A program made the position numbers and the translations under genes. Positions 20,153-30,790 of a stretch of 64,000 nt of DNA are shown in pieces (the stretch's first letter is position 1; the number at the start of each line of letters is the position of its first letter). Source of the DNA: Leishmania martiniquensis (taxonomy: Eukaryota; Euglenozoa; Kinetoplastea; Trypanosomatida; Trypanosomatidae); contig NC_090161.1 in assembly GCF_017916325.1 (NCBI RefSeq), positions 979,501-1,043,500 of the forward strand, given 5' to 3'. The notes under the pieces were generated by a model. It searched no databases. It saw nothing but the letters and a program-made list of their open reading frames with translations, and was not told the DNA's origin.

Positions 20153-21848
20153 ACCAGGCCTCACGGACGCGGCGTGGCCGCGTGCATGGAGAAAACGGGG
20201 GACCTCGACAGACACCTTCCCCCTCCCATAAGTGTTTTTCCTGAGAGTGAAGTGCTTTCTTTCTCGTGAGCTTGAGCTTCCGAGGCGCCGCATGCGTTTT
20301 CTCCTTCCTCAGGGATAATGCGGCATCTCTACGGAAGCTGTTTCGCTCTCTCGCGCACACCCGCGCACACACGAAGGGAGCCCACGTGTGTCCTTTCGTC
20401 CGTGTGTGTACATGCGTGCAGCAGTGTATGTGCTGCCTCCCTCCTCCCCGGACGAACTCCGGTGATGGTGATGAGCGTCGGTGTTCTCTATTTTTCCCCC
20501 TTTTTTGACCACACACGACGTCTCAGTCTCATCGAGGGAAGATTTGCCTTTTAACGCGTGCTGCTGCGCGAGGACAGGTGAGGAAGCGCAGCAGCCCACC
20601 TCCCTTCCCCTCCCCTCTAATCATCCCTCTTGCCCATATCGCGCCACTTCTGGTGGTGGGAGGGCTGGGTGCCCACCATGACTCACGGCCTTCAGATAGG
20701 TGGAGCGCCACTATGGCCCACACTGAGGCCGAGTATGGTGTAGCGAAAAGAGAGTTCACTTCACTAAAGTAGGCGAAAAAACTTGTGCCATCCAAGTGAT
20801 TGGCAAAGGGCCTTCGTGGCTTGAAGGCATCCCACCCGCACCGGGCGCGGCTTACTGGCAAGCAGCTGGAGCCACTCTCAGGGCGGCATCAGTTGGCAGC
20901 CGGTATAATGGATGTAGCTGTGAGGTAGCCTGCCATGGATGAAGTGGTGGGCGGTGCTTGAGGCAGGGGGCATGCCCACAAAGCTGAGTTGGCGCATTAC
21001 TGCTACGTGCGTCTCTACCGTTACTTCGAACCATCAGGCACTTGTGGCTCGTGTGCCGAGGCCGTGAGGTGTGGGCGGGGTATAGTTGCCCTAATTTGAT
21101 CTTTGTACTGCAGACAGCAAATTCAGTGAGAACGAAATAATGTGGCAGCACAACTATCAGTTGCCGCCCATGCATAGGCCGTCGCACTTCCCCGCCTTCT
21201 TCCATATCTCAGCATGAGCCTCCCTAGGTGTCTTGTAGCCCGGTGGAGGGAGGACGACACGAAGAGTTCAGCGGATGAGCATCTGGGCTTTATGGCTTTG
21301 TGTACGGAGGATTCAGCGGAGTGCTTCACGCTGTGTAGGTGACGCTCTCATGAGCGCGGACAAGGCGAGCGTTTGGAGAGAGGCAGAGAAGTATTCGGTA
21401 CGGCGCCTATGCGCATTTCCGTCTTGGCTGCCCACTCATCCACCCTCCCCCCTCCCCTCCCAACGCACCCCTCTTCACCTTCACGGTGGAGGGGGTGGGT
21501 GGGTTGGTGAGCGATAGAGATCGCGCTTCGGTGCCGCGTCGTCAGGGAAACTTGCGCCTGGCGTAAGACGTTGCTGCGCTCGCCGTTCCTGTCGCCCTCC
21601 CCCGCGATTCTTCTCAGGCGCTAAGGCGACTTGGCGGAAACGTCCGCACCACAGAAAGAGCTCCGATCTCCCCTTCCGCCCCGCCCTTCCTCAGACGTAT
21701 ACATGTGTGCGTATATATATATACATGTGCTTGTGCGTGTGTGCCTCCCGCACGCGCTTTTGTTGCGGCGAAGACGCCTCATCACCACGAGTCAACGAGA
21801 AGGAACAGCAGCTGACCGCTGTGGGCCGGCAGCTGCTGTCATCGGTCG
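20153..21848. other. Intergenic spacer with an unusual middle part
   Basis: About 1.7 kb. The ends are typical C/T-rich spacer. The part at about 20690-21350 is balanced in base composition and lacks tracts; one frame through it reads protein-like between stops (see findings). An alternating TA tract lies at about 21712-21722. Confidence 0.5.
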
Positions 21849-22313
21849 ATGAACTCCACCGCGCGCGCGTGGTTGAATATTCGGCGCGCCGAGCGGCATA
21901 GGCTACACGACGACACTGCGGCTCAGGTGGCGCGCCTTCAAGCTCTCGCTAGAGGCACGTCGCTGTTTGATGTAGGGAATCGTCGCCCATCATTTTCTGC
22001 ACAGTGTCGGCTGGCGACGAGGAATTCCACAACCGGCGTGTTGGGCAAAAACGAGGCGGCAGCGCAGGTGACCAGAGCAGTGTCTGAGTTGTCTGACGAA
22101 GAGCTCCGAAAACGCGAACAGGTGTCCCGAGAGGAAACGGGTGCTCGTATCACAATCCTCTCTTCCATGCTTCACTATGCCCTGCAACTGCAAGGCGCCG
22201 GCGAAGCCGATGGCAGCGCGTGCAAGGCAGCAGGCAGAGGCAGCTCCGCCTCTGGCATGGCCCCGCGACTGTACACGCCGACGCCGTTCTCCAAGAGGGG
22301 CTTTCGCCGATGA
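21849..22313 (+). CDS. Hypothetical protein, possibly frameshifted at its 5' end
   Basis: 154 residues from the ATG at 21849. The body is helical and charged (DDTAAQVARLQALARG, ELSDEELRKREQVSREETGA) with coding-like composition and a basic C-terminus. Just upstream, in another frame, 21725-21898 reads NEKEQQLTAVGRQLLSSVDE and then ends in TAG at 21899-21901. The two frames overlap at a CG-repeat tract near 21859-21868. Loss of one CG unit would explain the break, so the intact gene may have begun upstream. Otherwise the ATG at 21849 is the true start. No family recognised. Confidence 0.5.
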   Translation: MNSTARAWLNIRRAERHRLHDDTAAQVARLQALARGTSLFDVGNRRPSFSAQCRLATRNSTTGVLGKNEAAAQVTRAVSELSDEELRKREQVSREETGARITILSSMLHYALQLQGAGEADGSACKAAGRGSSASGMAPRLYTPTPFSKRGFRR

Positions 22314-23086
22314 TGTGGGTGGCTTGTTTTTTCCACGTGACGGATGCACCGTCTTTACTTCCAATGCATACAAGCATGCTCGACTTACCCCAACCCTGGG
22401 CACCGGTCGTCGTCACCCGTCTGGCCACCCCGATACCCCCGCCTCCTAAAGGCGTCAAGCGCGCCACGCAGTGCACGCGAACGCAAAGGAAAGCGGTGCC
22501 CATCATTCACGGGGGACGGGGCTCGATCACCCCATTGGTGCACCGCTGTCAGGAGGCGTCTGCCTTTCCTTTTTCCACGCGAGGCGAAAAAGGGAAGGAT
22601 TGCTCACGCTTGCCGCGCTGCCACGCCAGTCAGGTGTACGGCATTGCCGGCGAACCTCTCGCGCTTAGCCGGATGCTCCCTCACGCTCGCGTCACATACA
22701 TGGAATCATCGAGTGCTTCCCATCCCATCCCCTCTATCCTCTCGCCATTGAACCACACTAGTCCTGAGTCGCGCTCACCGCGCGGTACACAGCCTCTTTT
22801 GCACTCGCCTTACGCCCTTTTCGACACCGACTGCTGTTGACATCTCTGTTCTCATTGGCCGTGCACTAGTTCACAGCGCATGAGCCTGCGCGCTGCACGT
22901 AAGCCGTCGCTGTCTGCGCATACACACACACACACAACGCCCATCTTTTCCCCGTCAGACGCTTTCAAAGGCGAGCGCGCGCCTCTTCATCGCTCCTCAG
23001 TGCCCGCTTGCGGAAACGAGAGGAGCGGAGCACTACACACGCGCGTAGCTGTGTCCGCGCCGGACCACACACGTTCCCTGCCCCAA
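22314..23086. other. Intergenic spacer, no gene seen
   Basis: About 770 bases. Open frames run through it but have no domain pattern. A CA run lies at 22920-22936. Confidence 0.55.
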
Positions 23087-25513
23087 ATGAGCGACTCCGA
23101 CGATGATGTGATGATCATCGACTCATCGTTGCCGTCCACTTCAGCCTCGTCTGGAGCTTCTGACCCCTGCGGCATCCACAGGGAGCCACCCGAGAGCAAT
23201 GACGACTTCGGCGATGTGGCAGGGCATGATGCGCCCAGGGCAGCTGCTTCTCCGACCTCCTCCGCCGGTATCGCTAACTTCCCTGCGCTGCCACAGGCGG
23301 CCACCGCGGTTGAGGAGTTGTGCCGCCACATGGAGGGGAGGCTTAAGGGCCTTCCCCCGCTGCGTGTTCAGGCGAACACGCAAACACAGGAATGCGGAGG
23401 CGCCGATACCGCTGCCTCGCTGTATCATTGCCTTCGCAAAATGGAGGCGGCAGTCGGGCTTCACGCACCTTCGCTGGCAAGTGCGGCTCCGCCTACCGCA
23501 CAGAGCATTGTGAGACAGTTCGTCGACTCCTGGCGTGGCGCGGCCGGCAGGTGGAAGCGTCCACGGCCGGATGACAGTATGAGGGAGGGAGCGGAGAAGG
23601 AGGGTATGAAACACATCAAGCGAGAGTCTGACAGCGAGGCGGATATCTGGCAGTGCTTTCGTGGCGCCTCGTCTACCCACCCGCGCGATACTCCCGCGTG
23701 GGCGGTCGACCTTGAAGCCGCTTTGGAGCGCTGTCTGGGTCTTATCGAGTCGCCCAACTACGCCATTGCTGTCCGGAAGCAAGAAGAAAAAAGCGCTCTC
23801 CGTGCGGCTCTCGCCAGGGTTTCTGCAGCGGAGGCTTTGCGGGCGCCGCTACAGGCGCGGCCGGCTCCTCGCGCTGCTGCCCCACCGTCATCAGTGCCGG
23901 CTGCTCCCTCACACGCAGCTCTCCTGCAAGAGGCGGAGCTGATTTGCGCTCGCGAACGCACAGACACCCTCTTACCAATGTACAGTGAGCTGCACGCGCT
24001 CCGCCGCATGCGGGCGGAGCGCGAACAGCAGGCAGCACATACGGTAGAGGAGCAGCTGGAGTGGGAGCAGCGGCGTCTGGCAGACATGCTGGCTGAGTGC
24101 GACGCGCAGCTGGAGATGCTGGACAGCAACTTCTTGGACGCCTGCAAGTCTCCACTGGCTCCGATAGAGACCCTGCAGCAGCGCATGGATTCGCTGACCG
24201 CATTCCGACGGCAGCTCGAGGCTCATGCCGCGGCGGTGTTGCCATTGGCTTCGAAGGACGTAGCCACTCTGCCGAAGCGTGCATGGCCCACCACAGAGTC
24301 GGCTCGTCGCCCGCCACGGCCGATGGGTCTCGCTGGCGATGCGCTGTCGCAGTGCATGGGGGAGGAGCGTCGTGCGTGGGAGGTGAGGGTGGCGGCTCTG
24401 CAGGCGCAGATAGAGGAGCAAAAAAAATGCAACGCCCAGCTGCACGCTTCTTACGTGCATGCCAACGCGCAGTTGCATGCGTCGCTCGACAGAGACAACT
24501 ACGTGAGCAGGGAGGTCTTGAATGCTGCAAAGGCACAGCACCGGGCGGACATGGAGGTGCTTGTGGGACAGCTTGGGTGGAATCTTGTCAACAGCACCAC
24601 TGACGTGCTCAGTTTGCGGCACCCCGGCACAGGAGCGACGCTGCACATCAACCACACGTACTCGACAATAAACGGGGAGGCGTGCGAGAGTGTCGCGAAG
24701 ACGCTGGCAGCTTACATTCTGACGCATGCTGCTCCTCCTGTCAACACGGAGGCTCCTGTGGCAGCGGCTTCAGTCGCCGCTGGTGAGGGTTGCACCGGCA
24801 GCAGTACGTTACCTCCGTCACCTCCTCTTCAGGTTGCCCATCAGGATAGTGGGGCCGCGTCGTTTGCCAGAGCGGTGCCTCCTGAGGCGAGCCGAGCAGC
24901 GGGAGAGACCTTGTCTCCAGTGGCCGGGGATGCTGTCGCGCAAGCCGCACCCGCCTCGCAAAGCGCTTCGGCACCCGATGAGTCAGCTTCTGCGCCGTCC
25001 TCCCGGCGATCATCTCTGCCGGCGAAGGTAGACACGAACGTAGCTGGGGTGCCGCCGATACATTCAGAGCCTGCTTCTCGCAGCGAGGAGCTGGAAGAGG
25101 TGGTGCAGCAGTCGCCGCTATCTGCGGAGGCTGCAGCAGAGCCCGCAAGAGAGGACGAGGGCGGGGAGGACAATGTGAAGGAGGCATGTGGTGTTGCTAC
25201 CGCCTCCTCTGACGACACCCTCGACGGAGGCGGCCGCGGAGATGATGCCGAGGCTTGCGGGAAGGAGGGCGGCAGTACGCTTGCCGAGGAGGAGGACGGT
25301 GATGGGGGCAGGGCGGATGCGGCGGAGGATCTCGCGGGCTACAGTAACGTGGCAACAGAGGAGGACAGTGGCGACGCCTCCACCTCGAACACACCCAGCG
25401 CCCCTTCCTCGGCTTGCTCGAAGGGCAACGATGCGCTACAGACACCAGTGCAAGCTGCCTCGTACGAGTCGTTCTTCTCACCCAGCCAATTGTGGCAAAG
25501 TGAAGATGAGTAA
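23087..25513 (+). CDS. Large coiled-coil protein with acidic disordered tail
   Basis: 808 residues from the ATG at 23087 (MSDSDDDVMIIDSS). The frame is open to 22880 but that part includes the CA repeat and is leader-like. The N-terminus pairs an acidic run with VMII, the pattern of a SUMO-interacting motif. Residues about 285-480 form coiled coils (LHALRRMRAEREQQ, WEQRRLADMLAECDAQLEML). Residues about 485-550 are a compact segment (LVGQLGWNLVNSTTDVLSLR through TLAAYILTHA) with mixed strand and helix. The last 250 residues are Ser/Ala/Glu/Gly-rich and disordered, ending in FFSPSQLWQSEDE. Coiled coil followed by a small alpha/beta domain is seen in kinetochore and scaffold proteins, but I cannot assign a family. 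Confidence 0.85.
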   Translation: MSDSDDDVMIIDSSLPSTSASSGASDPCGIHREPPESNDDFGDVAGHDAPRAAASPTSSAGIANFPALPQAATAVEELCRHMEGRLKGLPPLRVQANTQTQECGGADTAASLYHCLRKMEAAVGLHAPSLASAAPPTAQSIVRQFVDSWRGAAGRWKRPRPDDSMREGAEKEGMKHIKRESDSEADIWQCFRGASSTHPRDTPAWAVDLEAALERCLGLIESPNYAIAVRKQEEKSALRAALARVSAAEALRAPLQARPAPRAAAPPSSVPAAPSHAALLQEAELICARERTDTLLPMYSELHALRRMRAEREQQAAHTVEEQLEWEQRRLADMLAECDAQLEMLDSNFLDACKSPLAPIETLQQRMDSLTAFRRQLEAHAAAVLPLASKDVATLPKRAWPTTESARRPPRPMGLAGDALSQCMGEERRAWEVRVAALQAQIEEQKKCNAQLHASYVHANAQLHASLDRDNYVSREVLNAAKAQHRADMEVLVGQLGWNLVNSTTDVLSLRHPGTGATLHINHTYSTINGEACESVAKTLAAYILTHAAPPVNTEAPVAAASVAAGEGCTGSSTLPPSPPLQVAHQDSGAASFARAVPPEASRAAGETLSPVAGDAVAQAAPASQSASAPDESASAPSSRRSSLPAKVDTNVAGVPPIHSEPASRSEELEEVVQQSPLSAEAAAEPAREDEGGEDNVKEACGVATASSDDTLDGGGRGDDAEACGKEGGSTLAEEEDGDGGRADAAEDLAGYSNVATEEDSGDASTSNTPSAPSSACSKGNDALQTPVQAASYESFFSPSQLWQSEDE

Positions 25514-26455
25514 GCCTCGCCTATGACAACGACGGAGTGCGGGTCTTATGCGGGCTGGGTTGCTGCGGGGCAGCGCCCTGGCAACTACAGCGACAACGCC
25601 GAAAGGGGCTTCGCGAGACGGGCGTGATAAGTGTGTTCTCAGTCTTCGCTTTCCTCGTGCCATCTTCAATTTGAACGACAGCTGATTTGTGGCGTGGGGC
25701 GAATAGGGGAAAGAGGATTCCGTTACCGAAAGCGCCGCCGGCGTGGCATCTCTCATCGGCTCCACGCGCACGGATCCGCCTCTGACCTTCACTGACACGG
25801 TACGGCGGGGCAGGGGACGCTGAAGCTTGGGCAGCTCGATCGACCTTTATAATAGCTTCCTCCTTTGCGCACAGCGTCTCGCGCACAGTATACACCCTTG
25901 TGCCAGCTTCATGTGCTTGTGCGTGCGGTTGCAGCTAGAATGCGACCATCACGCACTGAGCTGCGGCTTGAGGTACGCCGCTCTTCTATCAGAAGCTTGC
26001 ATTTATCCTGTTCTAACGCACTCTGGACATGTGTGTCTAGATGTTTGTGTGGCGGGCAACCGACTGTGAGCTGCCCTTCCCTCTTTCCACTTGCTCTCTC
26101 TCTCTGTTTCTCTGGGTGCACCGCTCTTCCCTTGATCCCCACCCACAGATGGACATACACACACACACACACGCACGCACATCCACAGCCGCTTCCGACG
26201 GTTGCTCCATCAAGACAGCGAAATCCCAACGCCGCTATCTTTCCATTCGAATTGTTGGGCTGGTCTAGCGTTAAGGGGTGACATGCACGAATAGTTTGCC
26301 ATCTACACGGATCATCTTCGCGTGTGGCTCTCCCTTACCATCAGAGTCATCCTACTTATTATTCGCGGGTACTTGACAAAACGGCCTTGCGAACCTAATC
26401 GCCCGAGCTCGCAGCGCGTGAAACAGTCGCCTGCTTGCGCGTGAATGGGGGAACC
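25514..26455. other. Intergenic spacer, no gene seen
   Basis: About 940 bases. C/T tract near 26080-26115 and a CA run at about 26155-26173. Confidence 0.6.
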
Positions 26456-27820
26456 ATGCGCGTTGTCATCGTTGGCGCCGGACTTTCGGGCCTCTCACTC
26501 GCCACTTTCCTGCGGCGGCTTAATGTTGACTGCGTCGTTGTTGAGCAGGCGCCTTTTCTCCACGCCAACTACGTCGCCCCTTATACCCTCTTCGCCAACG
26601 CACTGAGCTGCTTCAAGGCGTTTGGTGTGGAGCACATCTTCACAAGCAGTGGAATGCAGCCGGAGGGGTGCTTTGGCATTCAGGGCGAGAGAGGCAATTG
26701 GCTGCTAAAGATTTCCAACAAGAATGTTCGCCTGCCGGCTCTGGGCGCCGAAGATGTCGTTCCCCTCAGCACTGCACCCCCGGCCAACAGTGAGTCGATC
26801 GTGTCGCAGCGGCTATCCGAACGCAGGAAGGAAGAGATGGGATACGTGCCGCTGCGTTGTACCATACCCGCGCCCTATCTGCGCGAAGCTCTGCGTCGCC
26901 ATATACCAGAGCTGAAATTATCTGCTAAAGTTGTTGATCTGCTTCCGCACAACGGTGCCAAAGGCGGGGTCCATGTGGTACTGCAGGATGGGAGCACGGA
27001 GTGGGGCGATGTCGTGGTTGGTGCGGATGGTATGCACAGCACCATTCGGCACCTCTTGTACCCCAGCGAGCATGTCGGCACGAGCAGCAGCTCACTGGGG
27101 ATGGTTCAAATCGATGGGCTGACGCACTGCCATCCATGCCCACCGCATCTCGTGCAGCCCGTTGAGTGCTGGGGCACTGGCCGCATACTGCAGGCGGTGC
27201 CGCTTCACCGCTTCGGGGAAGACACTCTCGCCTTTTCCGCAACGCTGCACTCGTTGCCGCAGGAGCTCGTGAGCCTTCGCCAAGAAATGGATCCGATGGA
27301 GGTGCTGCACGTGCTTCAGCGCCTGCTTGGCCGCGAGTACGCCAGCTTCGGGGACCAGGTGGCCACTCTGCTGTCTCAAGCGAGCTTGGCGGTGCCGACG
27401 GAGGTCCTGGAGGTGCCTGTCATGCCCAGATGGTACAACCGGCGCGCGGTGCTGATAGGCGAGGCCGCTCATGGGTCGCTGCCTTCGTTTCTCAACCAAG
27501 ACGCCTCGCTGTGCGTGGAGGATGCCGCTCTCTTGGCGGTTGCCTTGCTGGATGTTCCACTGCAACGCGACAGCGGCTTTGAGTACGCGTTTCGCCAGTA
27601 CGAGACGGTTCGGCGCGATCGCATAGAGCGGTACATTCGCCAATCTCGCCGCGCTCGCAAGCTGACGGCGATGAGGAACGCGACGCTGCGCAATACACTC
27701 CTGCGACTCTCCGCGCCCTTCACTGTGACTCTGGCGCAGCGTTGGCTTTCAAAGTGGACCTACAGCTCCCAGCAGCTGGAAGTCGACCCAAAGACCAAGA
27801 TGGAGACTGCGTTTCGCTGA
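26456..27820 (+). CDS. FAD-dependent monooxygenase (UbiH/PHBH-like)
   Basis: 454 residues from the ATG at 26456; an upstream in-frame TTG at 26435 is not used. It begins directly with the dinucleotide fold MRVVIVGAGLSGLSLATFLR: GAGLSG at 7-12 and the ribose-binding acid E30. The second FAD/NAD(P)H motif is GADGMHSTIR at 189-198, and the third FAD motif is LIGEAAHGSLP at 333-343 followed by NQDASLCVEDA at 347-357. These three define class A flavoprotein hydroxylases. The family uses NAD(P)H and oxygen to hydroxylate aromatic or similar substrates (ubiquinone ring, salicylate, kynurenine). The C-terminus carries RRARKLTAMRNATLRN and no clear membrane anchor or organelle signal. Substrate not predictable. 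Confidence 0.92.
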   Translation: MRVVIVGAGLSGLSLATFLRRLNVDCVVVEQAPFLHANYVAPYTLFANALSCFKAFGVEHIFTSSGMQPEGCFGIQGERGNWLLKISNKNVRLPALGAEDVVPLSTAPPANSESIVSQRLSERRKEEMGYVPLRCTIPAPYLREALRRHIPELKLSAKVVDLLPHNGAKGGVHVVLQDGSTEWGDVVVGADGMHSTIRHLLYPSEHVGTSSSSLGMVQIDGLTHCHPCPPHLVQPVECWGTGRILQAVPLHRFGEDTLAFSATLHSLPQELVSLRQEMDPMEVLHVLQRLLGREYASFGDQVATLLSQASLAVPTEVLEVPVMPRWYNRRAVLIGEAAHGSLPSFLNQDASLCVEDAALLAVALLDVPLQRDSGFEYAFRQYETVRRDRIERYIRQSRRARKLTAMRNATLRNTLLRLSAPFTVTLAQRWLSKWTYSSQQLEVDPKTKMETAFR

Positions 27821-28912
27821 GAAGGCAGCGGCTGCGGGCGGAAGGCACCGCGCATCTCTCTGGCATGGCTACTGCAGCATACTGTTGCTGGGCAGGTGCG
27901 CGCGTTGGTATGTTGGCACGACCCGCGACATTTCCCGAATGACCTGCCCGCTCCATCTTCTTCGGCGTACACGACAACCGTGGTGCCCGTGCGTTGCCGT
28001 GCCTGCCTTTGAGAACGTGTCTGTCGTGAGGAGAAATGCCCTACGCGTTAGAGGTGCTCCGCACGCGCACACGCACAGACAGAGCCAAAGAAAAGTGAGG
28101 TGGGGGCGTATATGAAAAAGTGCGGAAGACGCGTTGAAGAGACATTTAGATGGGACGCCACGGAGTAGAGGGACGACCGTGGCCACGGGTGAGGGGAGGT
28201 GAGGTGACCTGCTGCATCAGAAGCGGCAATGCCGATGCCGCTTTTCACATCAAGGGCGCAAAGCTCCAAATTGCATCGACACACTCCTCGGGAGAAAGCC
28301 TTTGAGGCGGTGAATGCGGTGCCAGCAAAACATCGCAGCACCGTCGCCGGCGAATCTGGCCACCACTGCTGCGCTCTGGCGGTTTGCGAGAGACGCCGCA
28401 TGACGAGACTGCCTTTTAGTATCTCCTGCCGCTCTTTTACCCTCAGCACCCTCGAGCGTGCGCGTGCCCTTCAACTCTACCTGCGCGTTGTACCTTTTGT
28501 CACTGCTTCGCCGTCTCTCTTTAGAGAGTCACGCCCGCCCAGCTTCGATCACTCGATCGTGCGTCTGCGTCGGCACCAGCTCCGCTCGTGCCTGACAGTC
28601 CCTGGCACGTACTTCCTCTGCCCCGCATTTCTTGCGAGGGAGTGGTATACTCAGAGACGAGACGTCGTCTCTTCGGCATTGCCCACTGGAAGCTGTACAA
28701 CCACCCCCGTTTACACACACACACACACAGAGACACTCAAAGAGGTAACGGGCTCAGACGCTCCTCCCTCACCCTTCTTCGCCCATACAACACCTGCAGG
28801 TCTGTCACGCTCATCTATTCCTGCGCACATATTCATATCGCTCCTCAGAGTCATTGCCCCTCTCCATCACCTCCTCCCTGTCTGGCTCACTCGCTCTCGT
28901 TCCGATTCTTTC
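27821..28912. other. Intergenic spacer, no gene seen
   Basis: About 1.1 kb. An open frame continues upstream of the next gene through a CA run (28713-28729) and C/T-rich leader; it is not treated as coding. Confidence 0.55.
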
Positions 28913-29752
28913 ATGACTATGGCCTCGAATCTCGAGGCGGAGATCACCTTTCTCCTCAGCGTCGCGGCGTACCTGGGACATTCGTCGGAGCACATGGATG
29001 ATGACGAGGATGACACCCGCGCCGCGCCGTCCGTGCAGTCTCTCACAACGAGTGAGCGCGAGGTGTTGGCAGAGTTACTGCTCCTCGAGAAAAAGGAGAG
29101 CGATTACGCTGTCGCGACCCGTCCCGATGCCGCGGACGCGGCCGAAGTGGAAACCCTGCTCGCTGAGAGCCCTTTGTCGGCGATGTACAGAGGGGAGGGC
29201 GCCAGTACCTACACACGCTTCATCCTGAGCTTCTATAGCAGCACTCTTTACGCGCAGGTGCCGACGAGGGTGAACACACACGCTATACGTCTGTTTCAGC
29301 GCTTTCTGTGTGGCTGCCGCGGCGATGCCCTTCAGCGGCTTCATCACGGCTGTGGCGCGGGTTCCATGGATGTGGTCCTACGCGAGTGCCTTCACCTCTC
29401 CACCAATGTCTCGTCCACTCTGCAAATTGCAGCACCGTCGAAGGTGACAGGTCTTGTGATGGCAGAGCTCAACTATGATGTCCAGGAGGTGTCACCGTTA
29501 GACTACCTCGACGTACTCTTGCCGCACATATCTTATCTCTCTCAAATGTGTCAGCAGGCGTCCCTGTTGCTCCTGGCGCACGAGGAGATGGTGCGTCAGC
29601 CATCGTCTATTGTCGCGTTGTTCACCATTGTTTTCACCATCCGTAACATGGGCACCGAGAATGACGCGGTCGCGCTTCTGCTGTCTCGCTGGCCAGAGTG
29701 CCGACAGGCCGCGTTTCACCGCATGAACGCTTTCTTGAAGTGCTTCACGTAA
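28913..29752 (+). CDS. Helical protein, possibly cyclin-like
   Basis: 279 residues from the ATG at 28913; a second ATG two codons on (28919) is equally possible. The protein is almost wholly helical. Residues about 95-210 (TYTRFILSFYSSTLYAQV through LVMAELNYDVQEVSPLDYLD) have the run of a cyclin box: a set of core helices, then the LN(Y/F)-x-V...P-x-DYL step that in cyclins leads into the last helices. The first 60 residues include an acidic stretch (MDDDEDDTRAAP). Key cyclin Lys/Glu positions are not clear, so this is a fold guess. Trypanosomatids have many divergent cyclins. No targeting signal is visible. Confidence 0.8.
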   Translation: MTMASNLEAEITFLLSVAAYLGHSSEHMDDDEDDTRAAPSVQSLTTSEREVLAELLLLEKKESDYAVATRPDAADAAEVETLLAESPLSAMYRGEGASTYTRFILSFYSSTLYAQVPTRVNTHAIRLFQRFLCGCRGDALQRLHHGCGAGSMDVVLRECLHLSTNVSSTLQIAAPSKVTGLVMAELNYDVQEVSPLDYLDVLLPHISYLSQMCQQASLLLLAHEEMVRQPSSIVALFTIVFTIRNMGTENDAVALLLSRWPECRQAAFHRMNAFLKCFT

Positions 29753-30531
29753 TTGGCCACCGCTGCGTTGCCTTTCCCGGTGGCGGGCGCGCCGCCATTC
29801 GCGCTAGGGAGTGGGAACGCTGCGCCGCAGAAGACGTGAAGACAGCGGCGGGGCCGCGAAGGCTAGGTTGAGCTCGCGCGTGTATGTCGCTGTACTCATG
29901 GCGCTCTCGAGCGCTACCCGTCAAGGATCGCGCAGCGACGGCGAGGATAGTCGCGCAAACGCGAGAGAAAAGAAGAAGACATCTCTGAGAGAAGTAACAG
30001 ACGTGCCCCAACATATTTGGCACGTATCGCGCCTCACGGCGCTGTCGCGTCGTCTCTCTGGCAGGTTCTGCACACCGCCGACCGCCGAGCTGCAGTGCCG
30101 ACGGACTGGGTTGCAGAGAGACTGCCACACGCTTGGCCCTGGTCCATCGCTGACGTGCGGCTCTCTTACAGCATCCGTCTCACTCTTCGTTCATGGAGTA
30201 CTCTTTTCCCCCTCTTTTCTTGCGTACTGCCGGCGTGGCTTTGATGCTCACCTGAGCTTCACCACCCTCCGTGGCCACTACTCGTGCTCCTCACCCATTC
30301 ACATGGGCTCCTTAAAGTACGCACACCAGCAACCTCGCACGCACGCCGGACTCTTCAGGTTTTCGAACTTCCTCTCCTCCTCACCTCTCCACTTGTGTGC
30401 ATCTGTCGTTGGCTGTTTCTCATTTAGTGCTGGCTGCCGTGCACCGCCCTCCTCCGAAAAGAGACAGCACACGCGCGTTGCTCTCAGCTACTCATATTAT
30501 CTGAGCTTTATTTCCGCACTCTCTGCTCTGC
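29753..30531. other. Intergenic spacer, no gene seen
   Basis: About 780 bases. Becomes C/T-rich toward the DPH3 gene. Confidence 0.6.
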
Positions 30532-30533
30532 AG
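30508..30533 (+). promoter_or_regulatory. Predicted spliced-leader acceptor for DPH3
   Basis: A pyrimidine-rich run from about 30507 ends in CAG at 30531-30533, only 14 bases before the ATG at 30548. This would give a very short 5' UTR after addition of the spliced leader. Confidence 0.5.
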
Positions 30534-30547
30534 CTGTCGATCACGGA

Positions 30548-30790
30548 ATGGAGGAGTTCCACTACGAAGAAGTACAGCTGTCGGAGATGACGCTGGAGGA
30601 CGGAATGCTACGCTTCCCATGCCCCTGCGGTGACTTGTTCGAGCTCCTCCTCGAAGACTTCATCGCTGGCAGCGACGTGGCTCAGTGTCCTACATGCTCT
30701 CTCACGATCAAGATACTCTTCACAAAGGAAGAGAAGAACACCTTCCTCGCGCGAAACAGCGGCTGTGCTGTCTGCGCCGTCGCGGCCTAA
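30548..30790 (+). CDS. DPH3: Diphthamide biosynthesis protein 3 (CSL zinc finger)
   Basis: 80 residues from the ATG at 30548, the usual size for the family. It opens with the typical EEFHYEEVQLSEM segment and has the CSL zinc-finger: FPCPCGDLFEL (C25, C27) and CPTCSLTIKI (C47, C50), four cysteines binding one iron or zinc. DPH3 supplies electrons to the radical Dph1-Dph2 enzyme in the first step of making diphthamide on elongation factor 2, and in yeast also serves the Elongator tRNA-modification pathway (Kti11). It acts in the cytosol. The C-terminal tail carries two extra cysteines (GCAVCAVAA), more than in many relatives. Identification is secure from the motif pattern. Confidence 0.96.
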   Translation: MEEFHYEEVQLSEMTLEDGMLRFPCPCGDLFELLLEDFIAGSDVAQCPTCSLTIKILFTKEEKNTFLARNSGCAVCAVAA

